A stretch of 9,208 bases of DNA from Gammaproteobacteria bacterium (GCA_003694425.1 RFJX01000215.1:1-9208), one strand, 5' to 3'; positions 1 through 6,621 are shown, numbered from the stretch's first letter. Notes: generated by a model not told the origin, from the sequence alone. Translations and numbers: made by a program.

Positions 1-1075
1 CCTCCAGGGTTGCCCGCCCGTCGGTGGCATCGGTATGGCAGTGCAGGTCGCCCTTCAGGTCCTTCAGCTCGATCAGCTCCGGCAGGCGACCCTCCCGCGC
101 CGCCTCGATCTCGCCCCGGTTCTCCCGCAGCTCGGGCGCGATCCAGGGCAGCCCGACCCGGGCATAGACCGATTCCTCGGTCTCGCCGGCGACGCGCTCG
201 TCACCGCGGAAGACCCCGTACTCGTTGACCTTCAGCCCCTTGCGGACGGCCAGGGTGCGGATGGCGATATTGTGCGCCTTCGACCCGGTGAAATAGTGCA
301 GCGCGGCGCCGAAGCTCTCCTCCGGCACCACCCTGAGGTCCACCTGCAGCCCGGTGTGGCGCAACACCACCGAGGCCCGCTTGGCGCCATGGGACAGGAC
401 CCGCTCGACCGACGCATGGGTGACGAAGGCGTCCGCGACGCGGCTCCCCGCCGCTGCCGTTACCAGGATATCCAGATCGCCGACCGTCTCCTTCCAGCGC
501 CGGTAGCTCCCGGCCACCACCACCTGCCCGACCCCCGGCTGGCGCGCCAGAAAGGTGCTCAGCGTCTCGGCGATCTCCTCCACCTCGGCGCGCAGGAAAC
601 GGCGGGTCCGTCGCGACAGGGCCTCGAGCTCGCGCAGGATGTTCTGTTCCACCCTGGGGCCGAACCCGGGCAGCTCCCGGATCCGGCGGTTGCGGGCGGC
701 CCGCTCCAGGGCCTTCAGGTCCCGGACCCCCAGCCTCTCCTCCAGGACCCGGATCCGCTTCGGCCCGAGCCCGGGTACCCGCAGCAGCTCCGCCAGCCCC
801 GGGGCCACCTTCCGGCGGTGTTTCTCCAGCGCCTGCAGCCGGCCTGTTTCCACGATTTCTCGTATTTTGGCTGCAAGTTCATGACCGATTCCGGGGATTT
901 TCTCCAGATCCTCACCCTCCCTCACCATCTCCTCCAGACTCCGGCCCAGCCCCCCGATGACCCGGGCCGCGTTGCGGTAGGCGCGGATCCGGAAGGGGTT
1001 CTCCTCCCCTTCCACCTCCAGCAGATCGGCGAGCTGGGTGAAGATGGCGGCGATCTCGGCGTTGGTGACGGCCAT
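1..1075 (-). CDS. polX: DNA polymerase X family protein (PolX), C-terminus cut by window edge
   Basis: Family X polymerases fill short gaps in base-excision repair; bacterial PolX adds a C-terminal PHP domain with 3'-5' exonuclease or phosphatase activity. The frame is open from the ATG at 1075 to the left edge (358 residues). An N-terminal 8-kDa-like region (about 1-85) contains IPGIG (60-64). Helix-hairpin-helix motifs follow: VPGLG (100-104) and LPGFG (135-139). The nucleotidyltransferase motif starts with G189-S190 and has the metal-binding pair D200/D202 (GDLDILV), with the third Asp probably D246 (QVDLRVV). The PHP domain begins with GDLHCHT (342-348), giving metal ligands H345 and H347. 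About 200 further residues are expected outside the window. GAGGGG lies 5 nt before the ATG, supporting this start. It is 74 bp downstream of the cysteine hydrolase gene on the same strand, so co-transcription is possible. Family assignment is secure; in vivo role is inferred. Confidence 0.95.
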   Translation of the reverse strand, partial: MAVTNAEIAAIFTQLADLLEVEGEENPFRIRAYRNAARVIGGLGRSLEEMVREGEDLEKIPGIGHELAAKIREIVETGRLQALEKHRRKVAPGLAELLRVPGLGPKRIRVLEERLGVRDLKALERAARNRRIRELPGFGPRVEQNILRELEALSRRTRRFLRAEVEEIAETLSTFLARQPGVGQVVVAGSYRRWKETVGDLDILVTAAAGSRVADAFVTHASVERVLSHGAKRASVVLRHTGLQVDLRVVPEESFGAALHYFTGSKAHNIAIRTLAVRKGLKVNEYGVFRGDERVAGETEESVYARVGLPWIAPELRENRGEIEAAREGRLPELIELKDLKGDLHCHTDATDGRATLE

Positions 1076-1149
1076 TGGTGCCCCTCACGACATGGTCACT
1101 CGTCACAAGGATATGGGTGGCCTGGGGCCCCGATGCAAGGGCGAGGGCT

Positions 1150-1935
1150 TCAGTCCTCCTGCGCCCAGCTCAGCCGGCGGTAGTCGAAGCCCAGTGCCAG
1201 GGTCGGCTTGACCACCTCGAAGTAGGGGGAGAGATCGAAATCGCGCGGGGCGAACAGGCTGTGGTGGCGGATGTGCAGGAGCTCCCGCCGGCGCGCGCAG
1301 TCCGGACAGTGCTCCACCTCGGGGAGGATCGGATAACGCACCTCCTGAAAGGCCTGGGCCAGCAGCGTCGAGCAGATGGCCCGGGTCGGATCACCGCTGC
1401 CCAGGGCCAGCATCCGGCGCCGCCACCTCCGGGGCACGGGCGGGACCGGGAACAGGTAGCGCACCAGGTCGATGACATTCTTCAGGTCGTAGCGCCGCCC
1501 CAGCGCCCCGACGGCGTAGGCGATCACCCTCTCGCGGTCCTCCGGGGTCAGCCCCACCGGGCGGCAGACGCGCGTGTTGCGGGCGCGGTACTTCTCCAGC
1601 GGCACCGCGATCACCCCCTGCTCCAGGTCGGCCTCGATCAGCATCCCGCAGGGCGAACCCGGCACCGCGTCGCCCACGTAGAGCGCGGCATGAGACCAGG
1701 TCGACTGGGTCAGGTACTTGATCGTCGCGCTGATCCGCAGCTCCCCCTCCACCAGCAGGACGTCCGCCGGCTGCAAGACCCTCGCCAAACTGTCGGGGGG
1801 ATGCACCGCGAAGGGCTGGTACTCCGCCACCGGCTGGTTCAGCCAGCAGGCCAGCCACCACCCAAGCCGCTCCAGCACCCAGCCGGCCGGACCTCTGGTG
1901 AGCAGGCCCCGGATCACCCTGTTCCCTGTATCCAT
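1150..1935 (-). CDS. YiiX/YebB-like permuted papain-fold (NlpC/P60-type) cysteine hydrolase
   Basis: A 261-residue protein of the circularly permuted papain-fold amidase group, whose members act on amide or acyl bonds; the substrate of this one is unknown. The catalytic His comes first and the Cys last, as expected for a permuted fold: STWSHAALYVGD places His82, IEAD places Glu101, and ICSTLLAQAF places the probable nucleophile Cys188. The ADVLLVEG strand (about 57-64) before the His is typical of the family. A hydrophobic N-terminal stretch (WVLERLGWWLACWL, about 19-32) may anchor it to a membrane. CPDC near the C-terminus (about 210-213) is a further Cys pair of unknown role. The start is uncertain: a GTG at 1953 adds six residues, an in-frame TGA lies just upstream of that (1969-1971), and neither start has a good ribosome site. 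The ATG at 1935 is preferred. The gene lies downstream of the tRNA-Phe repeat array and upstream of polX. Confidence 0.85.
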   Translation of the reverse strand: MDTGNRVIRGLLTRGPAGWVLERLGWWLACWLNQPVAEYQPFAVHPPDSLARVLQPADVLLVEGELRISATIKYLTQSTWSHAALYVGDAVPGSPCGMLIEADLEQGVIAVPLEKYRARNTRVCRPVGLTPEDRERVIAYAVGALGRRYDLKNVIDLVRYLFPVPPVPRRWRRRMLALGSGDPTRAICSTLLAQAFQEVRYPILPEVEHCPDCARRRELLHIRHHSLFAPRDFDLSPYFEVVKPTLALGFDYRRLSWAQED

Positions 1936-2035
1936 GGAGTGAAAGACCGGCACTACAGAAAAGCACTTTCAACCGCATCACTGGCAGGCGTCATGACCAG
2001 GTCGGCCAGGAGTGACAGGACCAGAGAAGTGGAGA

Positions 2036-2057
2036 TGAATGCCAGACACAGAATCGA
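2036..2057 (-). repeat. Degenerate third copy of the tRNA-Phe 3' tail
   Basis: Read on the minus strand this matches 17 of 22 positions of the tRNA-Phe 3' end. TCGATTCTGT is intact, but the acceptor part has decayed to GTCTGGCATTCA, so the CCA is lost. It lies 181 bp from the exact copy at 2217-2238. It is again followed on the minus strand by a pyrimidine-rich TCTCC tract (to about 2022), like the other two tails. The rest of a third unit is not recognisable: the inverted GGGACAGAATC arm expected near 1951 is absent. Confidence 0.8.
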
Positions 2058-2132
2058 CCGATTCGGAGGGAACGAATCGGAACGGCCTCAGGCCGGCCCG
2101 GAGGGCGAGCCCCAGGGACGGGGCGAGTAACT

Positions 2133-2150
2133 GCAGTGAGATTCTGTCCC
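2133..2150. repeat. Internal repeat of unit 2 with inverted copy of the tRNA T-arm/acceptor sequence
   Basis: GCAGTGAGATTCTGTCCC is identical to 2319-2336, offset 186 bp. Its GATTCTGTCCC (2140-2150) is the perfect 11-bp inverted partner of GGGACAGAATC inside the exact tail copy (2226-2236), with 75 nt between the arms. In a minus-strand transcript the two could form a long-range helix. The shared TCGAAG six bases follow at 2154-2159 and 2340-2345. Confidence 0.9.
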
Positions 2151-2216
2151 CAATCGAAGACCACGCGCCAACTTCCTCAGGTAACACTTCAGATTGCCGT
2201 ATGAGGAAGAGGAGAT

Positions 2217-2238
2217 TGGTGGCCAGGGACAGAATCGA
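2217..2238 (-). repeat. Exact 22-nt copy of the tRNA-Phe 3' end including CCA
   Basis: This is identical at all 22 positions to the tRNA 3' end at 2405-2426. It contains half of the T loop, the 3' side of the T stem, the 3' side of the acceptor stem (CCTGGCC), the discriminator A and the encoded CCA. The copies are 188 bp apart. No D-arm or anticodon-arm sequence accompanies this copy, so it is a tail only, not a tRNA pseudogene. It is preceded on the minus strand by GGCAG, which could still pair with CTGTC across an enlarged loop. Confidence 0.97.
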
Positions 2239-2318
2239 CAAATCTGCCAGAAGCAGATCTGGACGCGAAGCGCCCGCAAGGGCGGGGACCAGGGAGGGTC
2301 CCCGTCAACTGCCGAAAG

Positions 2319-2336
2319 GCAGTGAGATTCTGTCCC
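2319..2336. repeat. Internal repeat of unit 1 with inverted copy of the tRNA T-arm/acceptor sequence
   Basis: This 18-nt block is identical to 2133-2150. GATTCTGTCCC (2326-2336) is perfectly complementary over 11 bp to 2414-2424, which lies inside the tRNA-Phe gene itself (T arm and start of the acceptor 3' strand), 77 nt away. In a read-through transcript it could therefore compete with the folding of the tRNA T arm. Confidence 0.9.
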
Positions 2337-2404
2337 ACCTCGAAGCCTGGTACTTCCAGGGTATCCTCGACACAGCAGGTTGCCTTGAAGGTGGGAGGGG
2401 GAGA

Positions 2405-2480
2405 TGGTGGCCAGGGACAGAATCGAACTGCCGACACGGGGATTTTCAGTCCCCTGCTCTACCAACTGAGCTACCTGGCC
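2405..2480 (-). tRNA. tRNA-Phe (GAA)
   Basis: A complete 76-nt tRNA on the minus strand with encoded CCA. The acceptor stem is GGCCAGG (2480-2474) paired with CCTGGCC (2415-2409), followed by discriminator A and CCA (2407-2405). The D arm contains GCTCAGTTGGTAGAGC. The anticodon stem GGGGA/TCCCC flanks CTGAAAA, giving anticodon GAA. The variable loop has GTGTC, and the T arm is GGCAG-TTCGATT-CTGTC. The overall sequence closely resembles E. coli tRNA-Phe. Its own promoter lies just upstream. Its last 22 nt are duplicated downstream as tandem tail repeats. Confidence 0.98.
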
Positions 2481-2496
2481 GCGATGCGGGGGCGCT

Positions 2497-2525
2497 ATTA
2501 AACCGCCTGCCCCTGTTCAGGTCAA
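2497..2525 (-). promoter_or_regulatory. Sigma-70 promoter of tRNA-Phe with GC-rich discriminator
   Basis: On the minus strand the -35 is TTGACC (2525-2520) and the -10 is TTTAAT (2502-2497), each 5 of 6 to consensus, with a 17-bp spacer. They are followed by AGCGCCCCC (2496-2488) and then the tRNA 5' end at 2480, leaving a leader of about 8-10 nt. The GC-rich discriminator is the hallmark of stable-RNA promoters under stringent (ppGpp/DksA) control, so such control is inferred. It starts 13 bp after the yggX stop codon. Confidence 0.85.
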
Positions 2526-2537
2526 GCCGCCGCGGAC

Positions 2538-2810
2538 TCAGGACTCCGGGGGCACGTACTCCGCCGGTTTCTCCGAGCCCTCGCCGAAGAAGAACTTCTC
2601 CATCTCCGCCTCGAGGAACTGCCGGGCCTTGGGTTCGATGGGGGTGAGGCGGTATTCGTTGATCAGCATGGTCTGGTGCTGGAGCCAGGCCTTCCAGGCC
2701 TCTTTCGACACGTTCTCGTAGATGCGCCGGCCCAGCTCGCCCGGATAGGGAGGGCGATCCAGCCCTTCGGCCTCGCGACCCAGTTTCACGCAATGGACGG
2801 TTCTGCTCAT
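2538..2810 (-). CDS. yggX: Probable Fe(2+)-trafficking protein YggX
   Basis: A small cytoplasmic protein of 90 residues, the usual family length. YggX proteins are linked to iron handling and protection of Fe-S clusters and DNA from oxidative damage. The N-terminus [18 protein letters not shown] carries the conserved Cys7. It is followed by [20 protein letters not shown] and [14 protein letters not shown], all typical of the family. The ATG overlaps the mutY stop (ATGA, 2810-2807), which indicates translational coupling, and GGAG lies about 8 nt upstream within mutY. Pairing with mutY is a common gammaproteobacterial arrangement and makes sense functionally, as both limit oxidative damage and MutY itself holds a 4Fe-4S cluster. 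Confidence 0.96.
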   Translation of the reverse strand: MSRTVHCVKLGREAEGLDRPPYPGELGRRIYENVSKEAWKAWLQHQTMLINEYRLTPIEPKARQFLEAEMEKFFFGEGSEKPAEYVPPES

Positions 2811-3868
2811 GGCGGGGACTCCAGTTCGAGTTGCCGGATGATGCGCCGGACCGGCGCCGGGATGCCGACGGCCTGCCGGCGGCCCTCTTTATACCAGAGC
2901 AGGCCCTCCTGCTCCATCACGATGTCGGTCTCGCCCCGGACCTCCATCGGCTGCAGCTGCATCTGCAGCCGGAAATGGGTGAAGGTGTGGGCCGGCCCCG
3001 GCCGCGGCTCCAGCAGGCTTACCTCCAGGCCGAATCTCTCGCGGCACCAGGCGCGTGGCTCGACGCCATCCGGCAGTTCGGGCAGACAGCACAGCCCACC
3101 CCATACTCCTGCGGGAGGCCGCCGCTGCAGCAGCAGTTCGCCGCTCCCGGGTCTGCGGATGAGGGCATATCGGCACCGTCTGAGCGGCAGCGCCCGGGAG
3201 GGGCGCGGCTCTGGGAACTGCATCTGGCTGCCGTTGCGGAAGGCCAGGCATCCCTCCCTGAGCGGACAGCGGTCGCAGTCGGGCCTGGCCCGGGTACAGA
3301 GGGTGGCACCCAGGTCCATGATGGCCTGGGTGTAGGCGGACACCTCCCGTTCCGGGGTGTGGGCCGCCGCCAGTTCCCACAACCGGCGCCCTGTCTCCGC
3401 GCTGCCGGGCCAGCCGGTTACGGCGTGGTAGCGGCACAGGACCCGCTTGACGTTGCCATCGAGGATCGGGTGGCGCTGCCCCATGCTCAGGGCGAGGATG
3501 GCGCCGGCGGTGGAGCGCCCGATCCCCGGCAGGGTCGCCACCTCGTCGAAGGTCTCGGGAAAGCGGCCACCGTGTCGCTCGACGATCATCCGGGCCGCGC
3601 GGTGCAGGTTCCGGGCGCGCGCGTAGTAGCCGAGCCCGGACCAGAGATGCAGCACCTCGTCCGAATCCGCCGCCGCCAGCGCCCGCACGTCCGGGAAGCG
3701 GTCCGTGAAGCGCACGAAGTAGGGCAGCACCGTCCCGACCCGGGTCTGCTGCAGCATCACCTCGGAGACCCAGACCCGGTAGGGGGTGGGGTCACGCTGC
3801 CAGGGCAGGTCGTGGCGCCCCTCCCGCCGGTGCCACCCGATCAGGGCGGCGCTGAATCCATCCGCCAC
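2807..3868 (-). CDS. mutY: A/G-specific adenine DNA glycosylase MutY
   Basis: Removes adenine mispaired with 8-oxoguanine or guanine, preventing G:C to T:A mutations. It has 353 residues, a normal length. The catalytic Glu36 sits in [10 protein letters not shown], the helix-hairpin-helix is [12 protein letters not shown] (113-124), and the catalytic Asp137 is in ILDGNVKRV. The 4Fe-4S cluster ligands are C191-X6-C198-X2-C201-X5-C207, a complete set. The C-terminal Nudix-like 8-oxoG recognition domain (about 230-350) contains [10 protein letters not shown]. The start is a GTG, 7 bp after the asmA stop; it places Glu36 where E. coli MutY has Glu37, which supports it despite no clear ribosome site. 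Translation probably depends on coupling to asmA. It overlaps yggX by 4 bp. Confidence 0.97.
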   Translation of the reverse strand: MADGFSAALIGWHRREGRHDLPWQRDPTPYRVWVSEVMLQQTRVGTVLPYFVRFTDRFPDVRALAAADSDEVLHLWSGLGYYARARNLHRAARMIVERHGGRFPETFDEVATLPGIGRSTAGAILALSMGQRHPILDGNVKRVLCRYHAVTGWPGSAETGRRLWELAAAHTPEREVSAYTQAIMDLGATLCTRARPDCDRCPLREGCLAFRNGSQMQFPEPRPSRALPLRRCRYALIRRPGSGELLLQRRPPAGVWGGLCCLPELPDGVEPRAWCRERFGLEVSLLEPRPGPAHTFTHFRLQMQLQPMEVRGETDIVMEQEGLLWYKEGRRQAVGIPAPVRRIIRQLELESPP

Positions 3869-3875
3869 GGTGGGC

Positions 3876-6500
3876 TCAGAAGAGCTTCTTGAGCAGGTCC
3901 TTGACCGCCTTCTCCGGGGCGGCGGGCGCCTGCCTGGGCGCCGGCTGGTCGGGCGAGGCGGGGGTATCGACCGGTGCCGGGGCCGGTTCGCCCGCAGGGG
4001 CCGTCTGCTGCGCGGGGGCGCTCTCCTTGCCGCCGCCGAGCACGTCCAGCAGCTTCTTCTTCACCACCTCCTCGGGAGAGGCCTCCCCCGCGCCCTCCAC
4101 CCCGAGCGCCTTGCCAAGCTGCTTGCCGACCTCCTTCTGTACCCCCTTGAGGGCGAGGCCGGCGATATCCGGCGCGATCTTCGGGTCCTGGAGCGGGCCG
4201 CTGATGCGGATGGGGACCTTGAGGCCGTGCAGCCGCTCCAGTTCCTTTCCTCCCTGACCGCGGGAGGTGTCGGTGACGACGGCCTCGACGGTGTAATCGA
4301 TCAGGTTGCGCGGCAGATCGGCGAGCGTCCCCTTGCCGGCGATGCGGATCGCCGGGCTCTTGGCACGCAGGTCGTCCAGATAGACCACGCCGTTCTTCAC
4401 CACCGGATTGCCGGTCAGCTCGGTGAAGTCGGTCTCTTCCTCAGGCGCCACGCTGAGGCTGCCGGTCTTCTTGAAGGTGTCGATCTGCCGCAGGAATTTT
4501 CCCAGGTTGAACCCCTTGATCGCGCCGTTGCGGAAGATGAACGACATCTTGCCGTTGAGGTTGCGCTTGAGGGCGCCGGGCTCGCTCCCGGCGGTGGTGA
4601 GGTCGGCCCGGAAATCCCCGGTACCACGCAACCGGGCCTTGCCGGTGAGATCGGTCAGCAGGGGCTCGGCCTGGACCCCCTTGAGGGTGGTGGCGACCTT
4701 CAGCTGCGGCACCTTGCCGGTGGCATCGATATGGATGTCACCCTGGTAGCTCCCTTCATAGAGCTGGGCGGTGACCGGAACATGGATCCGGCCGTCGCGG
4801 GCATCCACCTTCAGGCGGATGTTCTTCAGCTTCAGGTTGTTGATCTTCAGCTTGCCGATGGTCAGTTCACCCCTGGCCCTGAGCGCCCGCAGCTGTTCCA
4901 CCGGCAGGGCCGCGGCGGCGCCGGCGGCGGCGGCCTCGGGGCTCGGGGGAGGCGCGGCGCCCTCCTTCCTCGGTGGCAGGTAGCGGTCGGCGTCGATGGC
5001 GTCGATGGCAAGGGTGAAATCTACCGCCGGCTGCTTGAAGCCGTTCACCGCGAGCTGCCCCTTGAGGGTGCTCTGGTCGAGCATCGCCTGCAGCTTCTCG
5101 AGCCCGAGACGGTTGCTGCTGCCCGCGAAATCGGTGCTGACGGAGAAGCGGGTAAGTGCCTTGGGGTCGGCCGTCTCCGGAACCTTCTGCCCCAGTTTCT
5201 TCAGCACCTCGCGCAGGTTGAACGGGGCGGTCTGGATGCGTCCGGCGAAGCGCGGCTGCTTGCCCTTTATCCCCACGGCCTTGAGGTTGCCGCTGGCCTC
5301 GATGCCCAGGCCCTGGACCGTCAGCCCGCTCAGATCGGCACTCTGCCTGCCCAGGTCCAGATCGAGCCTTCCCGAGAGCCTGACCTTCTCCGGCGCGGCC
5401 TTCTCGGCGGGTACCACGGTGGCCTCGACATCCAGCGGCTGGACCACCAGCCTGCTGGTATCGCCATCCAGTTCCACCTCGGCCCGCAGGGCCTTCAGGG
5501 TCTTCGCCAGTTCGGGCTGGCCGGCGATGCCGAGCAGGGTGGCACTGTCCTTGACCTCGACCGCCAGGCTGCCCTTGAGCTGACGGACCGGTTCCAGGAT
5601 CCTGCCGGCCTTGAGCCGGCCCCGGACCTCGGCGCCGGCGGTGCGCAGCACCATGTCGTTGACCACGGCGGTCTGCTGCTTCAGGTCCAGATCCAGATTG
5701 CCGGCCAGCTCCACGTCGGCCTTGCCGCCGGGGAGTTCCTCCCCGGTGAGGCTGCTCCTGAGCGAGAGGCCGCCTATGCTGTAACGCTTCCCCTCCAGGT
5801 CCGCCATCACCTTGCCGCCGAGCTCGACATGCCCCTTCAGCGCCGGCTTCGATGATTCGAAATCGAAGGAGAGGTCCAGGTCGACCGGCTTCTTCGGCGC
5901 CACCTCGCCGCTCCTGACGGCCACCTTCGTCAGCCGGTAGCGTACTCCGGCCTTGCGGTCCTCCCACTTGACGGCGGCGTCACTGATGTCGATGCCGCCC
6001 AGGGCGAGCGCCGCCAGCCCGGCCGGAGGAGCGCCAGCGGGCTGCCCTCCCTTGCCAGCGGCGGCCTCCTTCCCGGGTGCCTTGCCGGCGCCCTCCTTCG
6101 GCAGCAGGTCGTCCCAGTTGGTCCGGCCCTTGTCGTTGCGCACCAGGTTGAGCTCCAGCCCCTCGATGGTGATGGTGTCCATGCGCAGCTCCTTGCGCAG
6201 CAACGGCAGGAGCTGGACCCGCACCTTGACCTCTCTGGTGGCCGCGAAGGGCTCCTCGCCGAAGCCCGGGGCGTTACCCAGGGTGACCCCTTCCATCTCC
6301 AGCCCCAGCCAGGGGAAGACCGAGAGCCGGATATCCCCGCTCAGTTGCAGGTCGCGGCCGGTCTGCTCCTTCACCAGCCCGACGATCCGCTCCTTCTGTT
6401 CATTGGGATCGAAATAGAGCGGCAGGGCGACCGCGGCGGCGATGATCACCACCACCACGATCCCCAGCAGCCAGGCGATCCCCTTCATCAGTCCTTTCAT
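3876..6500 (-). CDS. asmA: AsmA family protein (inner-membrane-anchored envelope protein)
   Basis: AsmA-like proteins are anchored in the inner membrane and extend into the periplasm. They affect outer-membrane assembly and, as relatives of TamB/YhdP, are thought to help move phospholipids between membranes. With the chosen start it has 874 residues, longer than E. coli AsmA (about 617). One N-terminal transmembrane helix spans about 8-29. It is followed by an AsmA N-terminal domain with the typical LNLVRNDKGRTNWDDLL (about 117-133). An Ala/Gly/Lys-rich linker lies at about 135-164, an Ala-rich insert at about 510-530, and an AsmA C-terminal domain at about 640-800 with FRNGAIKGFNLGKFL. A Pro/Ala-rich tail (about 825-862) ends in the amphipathic VKDLLKKLF. 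It is first in the asmA-mutY-yggX cluster. A start at 6524 is possible but lies inside a heptamer repeat and has a poorer ribosome site. Confidence 0.93.
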   Translation of the reverse strand: MKGLMKGIAWLLGIVVVVIIAAAVALPLYFDPNEQKERIVGLVKEQTGRDLQLSGDIRLSVFPWLGLEMEGVTLGNAPGFGEEPFAATREVKVRVQLLPLLRKELRMDTITIEGLELNLVRNDKGRTNWDDLLPKEGAGKAPGKEAAAGKGGQPAGAPPAGLAALALGGIDISDAAVKWEDRKAGVRYRLTKVAVRSGEVAPKKPVDLDLSFDFESSKPALKGHVELGGKVMADLEGKRYSIGGLSLRSSLTGEELPGGKADVELAGNLDLDLKQQTAVVNDMVLRTAGAEVRGRLKAGRILEPVRQLKGSLAVEVKDSATLLGIAGQPELAKTLKALRAEVELDGDTSRLVVQPLDVEATVVPAEKAAPEKVRLSGRLDLDLGRQSADLSGLTVQGLGIEASGNLKAVGIKGKQPRFAGRIQTAPFNLREVLKKLGQKVPETADPKALTRFSVSTDFAGSSNRLGLEKLQAMLDQSTLKGQLAVNGFKQPAVDFTLAIDAIDADRYLPPRKEGAAPPPSPEAAAAGAAAALPVEQLRALRARGELTIGKLKINNLKLKNIRLKVDARDGRIHVPVTAQLYEGSYQGDIHIDATGKVPQLKVATTLKGVQAEPLLTDLTGKARLRGTGDFRADLTTAGSEPGALKRNLNGKMSFIFRNGAIKGFNLGKFLRQIDTFKKTGSLSVAPEEETDFTELTGNPVVKNGVVYLDDLRAKSPAIRIAGKGTLADLPRNLIDYTVEAVVTDTSRGQGGKELERLHGLKVPIRISGPLQDPKIAPDIAGLALKGVQKEVGKQLGKALGVEGAGEASPEEVVKKKLLDVLGGGKESAPAQQTAPAGEPAPAPVDTPASPDQPAPRQAPAAPEKAVKDLLKKLF

Positions 6501-6505
6501 CTCGT

Positions 6506-6512
6506 CTCCTCC
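6506..6512 (-). promoter_or_regulatory. Ribosome binding site deciding the asmA start
   Basis: GGAGGAG on the minus strand ends 5 nt before the ATG at 6500. This near-perfect Shine-Dalgarno favours that start over the in-frame ATG at 6524, which would add eight residues ahead of the membrane helix. Confidence 0.8.
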
Positions 6513-6515
6513 GTC

Positions 6516-6550
6516 ATTGGGCATTCGGCCTTCGGCTGTCGGCCGTTGGC
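6516..6550. repeat. Five tandem degenerate heptamers between argH and asmA
   Basis: Read on the minus strand the units are GCCAACG, GCCGACA, GCCGAAG, GCCGAAT and GCCCAAT, consensus GCCRAMN with one GCCCAAT variant. They run uninterrupted for 35 bp just ahead of the asmA ribosome site. GGCC-containing arms (CGGCC at 6526-6530 and GGCCG at 6541-6545) could also form a small hairpin. Function unknown. Short tandem heptamers are known intergenic repeats in several bacterial lineages. Confidence 0.8.
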
Positions 6551-6621
6551 TACTCGTTTGTCCATGCTGAACATTGTTTCAGATCGCCAGGCCACACAAC
6601 TCCGGCTCGATCCGATGGCCG

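Larger units (their letters stand above)
2036..2404 (-). ncRNA. Candidate structured RNA array downstream of tRNA-Phe (two full tail-repeat units plus a remnant)
   Basis: This is the tRNA 3' trailer region, read on the minus strand. Unit 1 (2404-2217) contains CCTGG/CCAGG (2346-2360), the inverted arm GGGACAGAATC (2336-2326), ACTGCC/GGCAGT with a 4-nt loop (2308-2323), a 7-bp stem with 6-nt loop (2284-2303), CGCCC/GGGCG (2271-2284) and ATCTGC/GCAGAT (2242-2258), then the exact tail copy. Unit 2 (2216-2036) contains an 8-bp stem CTTCCTCA/TGAGGAAG (2172-2209), the same inverted arm (2150-2140), GCCCC/GGGGC with 6-nt loop (2109-2124), GCCC/GGGC (2096-2106), CGGCC/GGCCG (2083-2095) and CCGATTCG/CGAATCGG (2058-2080), then the degenerate tail. 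Hairpin order is conserved while stem sequences differ. No uridine-run terminator is visible. E. coli tyrT has a comparable layout that yields rtT RNA; a stable RNA here is inferred, not shown. Confidence 0.55.

Noticed and set aside
1076..1149. Possible polX promoter with TTGCAT and CATATC at 17-bp spacing
   Set aside because: The -10 matches only 3 of 6 consensus bases, too weak to call in a GC-rich gap; read-through from the upstream gene is equally likely.
2036..2426. Tail copies as attachment-site scars left by integrative elements in tRNA-Phe
   Set aside because: The spacing is short and regular, an internal 18-nt block repeats with the same period, and there is no integrase or other cargo. 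A tandem array explains the data better, although an ancient att duplication as the seed cannot be excluded.
2088..2465. Minus-strand open frames of 82-125 codons across the tail repeats, possible analogues of the E. coli Tpr protein
   Set aside because: They run through the tRNA gene itself, lack ribosome sites, and the repeat periods of 188 and 181 bp are not multiples of three, so the units fall in different frames. No shared peptide is preserved.
35..5855. Long plus-strand open frames at 35-1183, 1075-2130, 2831-3892 and 3786-5855
   Set aside because: They are antisense to polX, the hydrolase, mutY and asmA, which have clear family motifs. High GC leaves complementary frames open; the translations are low-complexity and rich in Pro, Arg, Gly and Leu.
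6567..6582. Imperfect dyad CTGAACATTGTTTCAG upstream of asmA as an operator
   Set aside because: The perfect arms are only 5 bp and no known regulator site matches. A single occurrence of this size is expected by chance.
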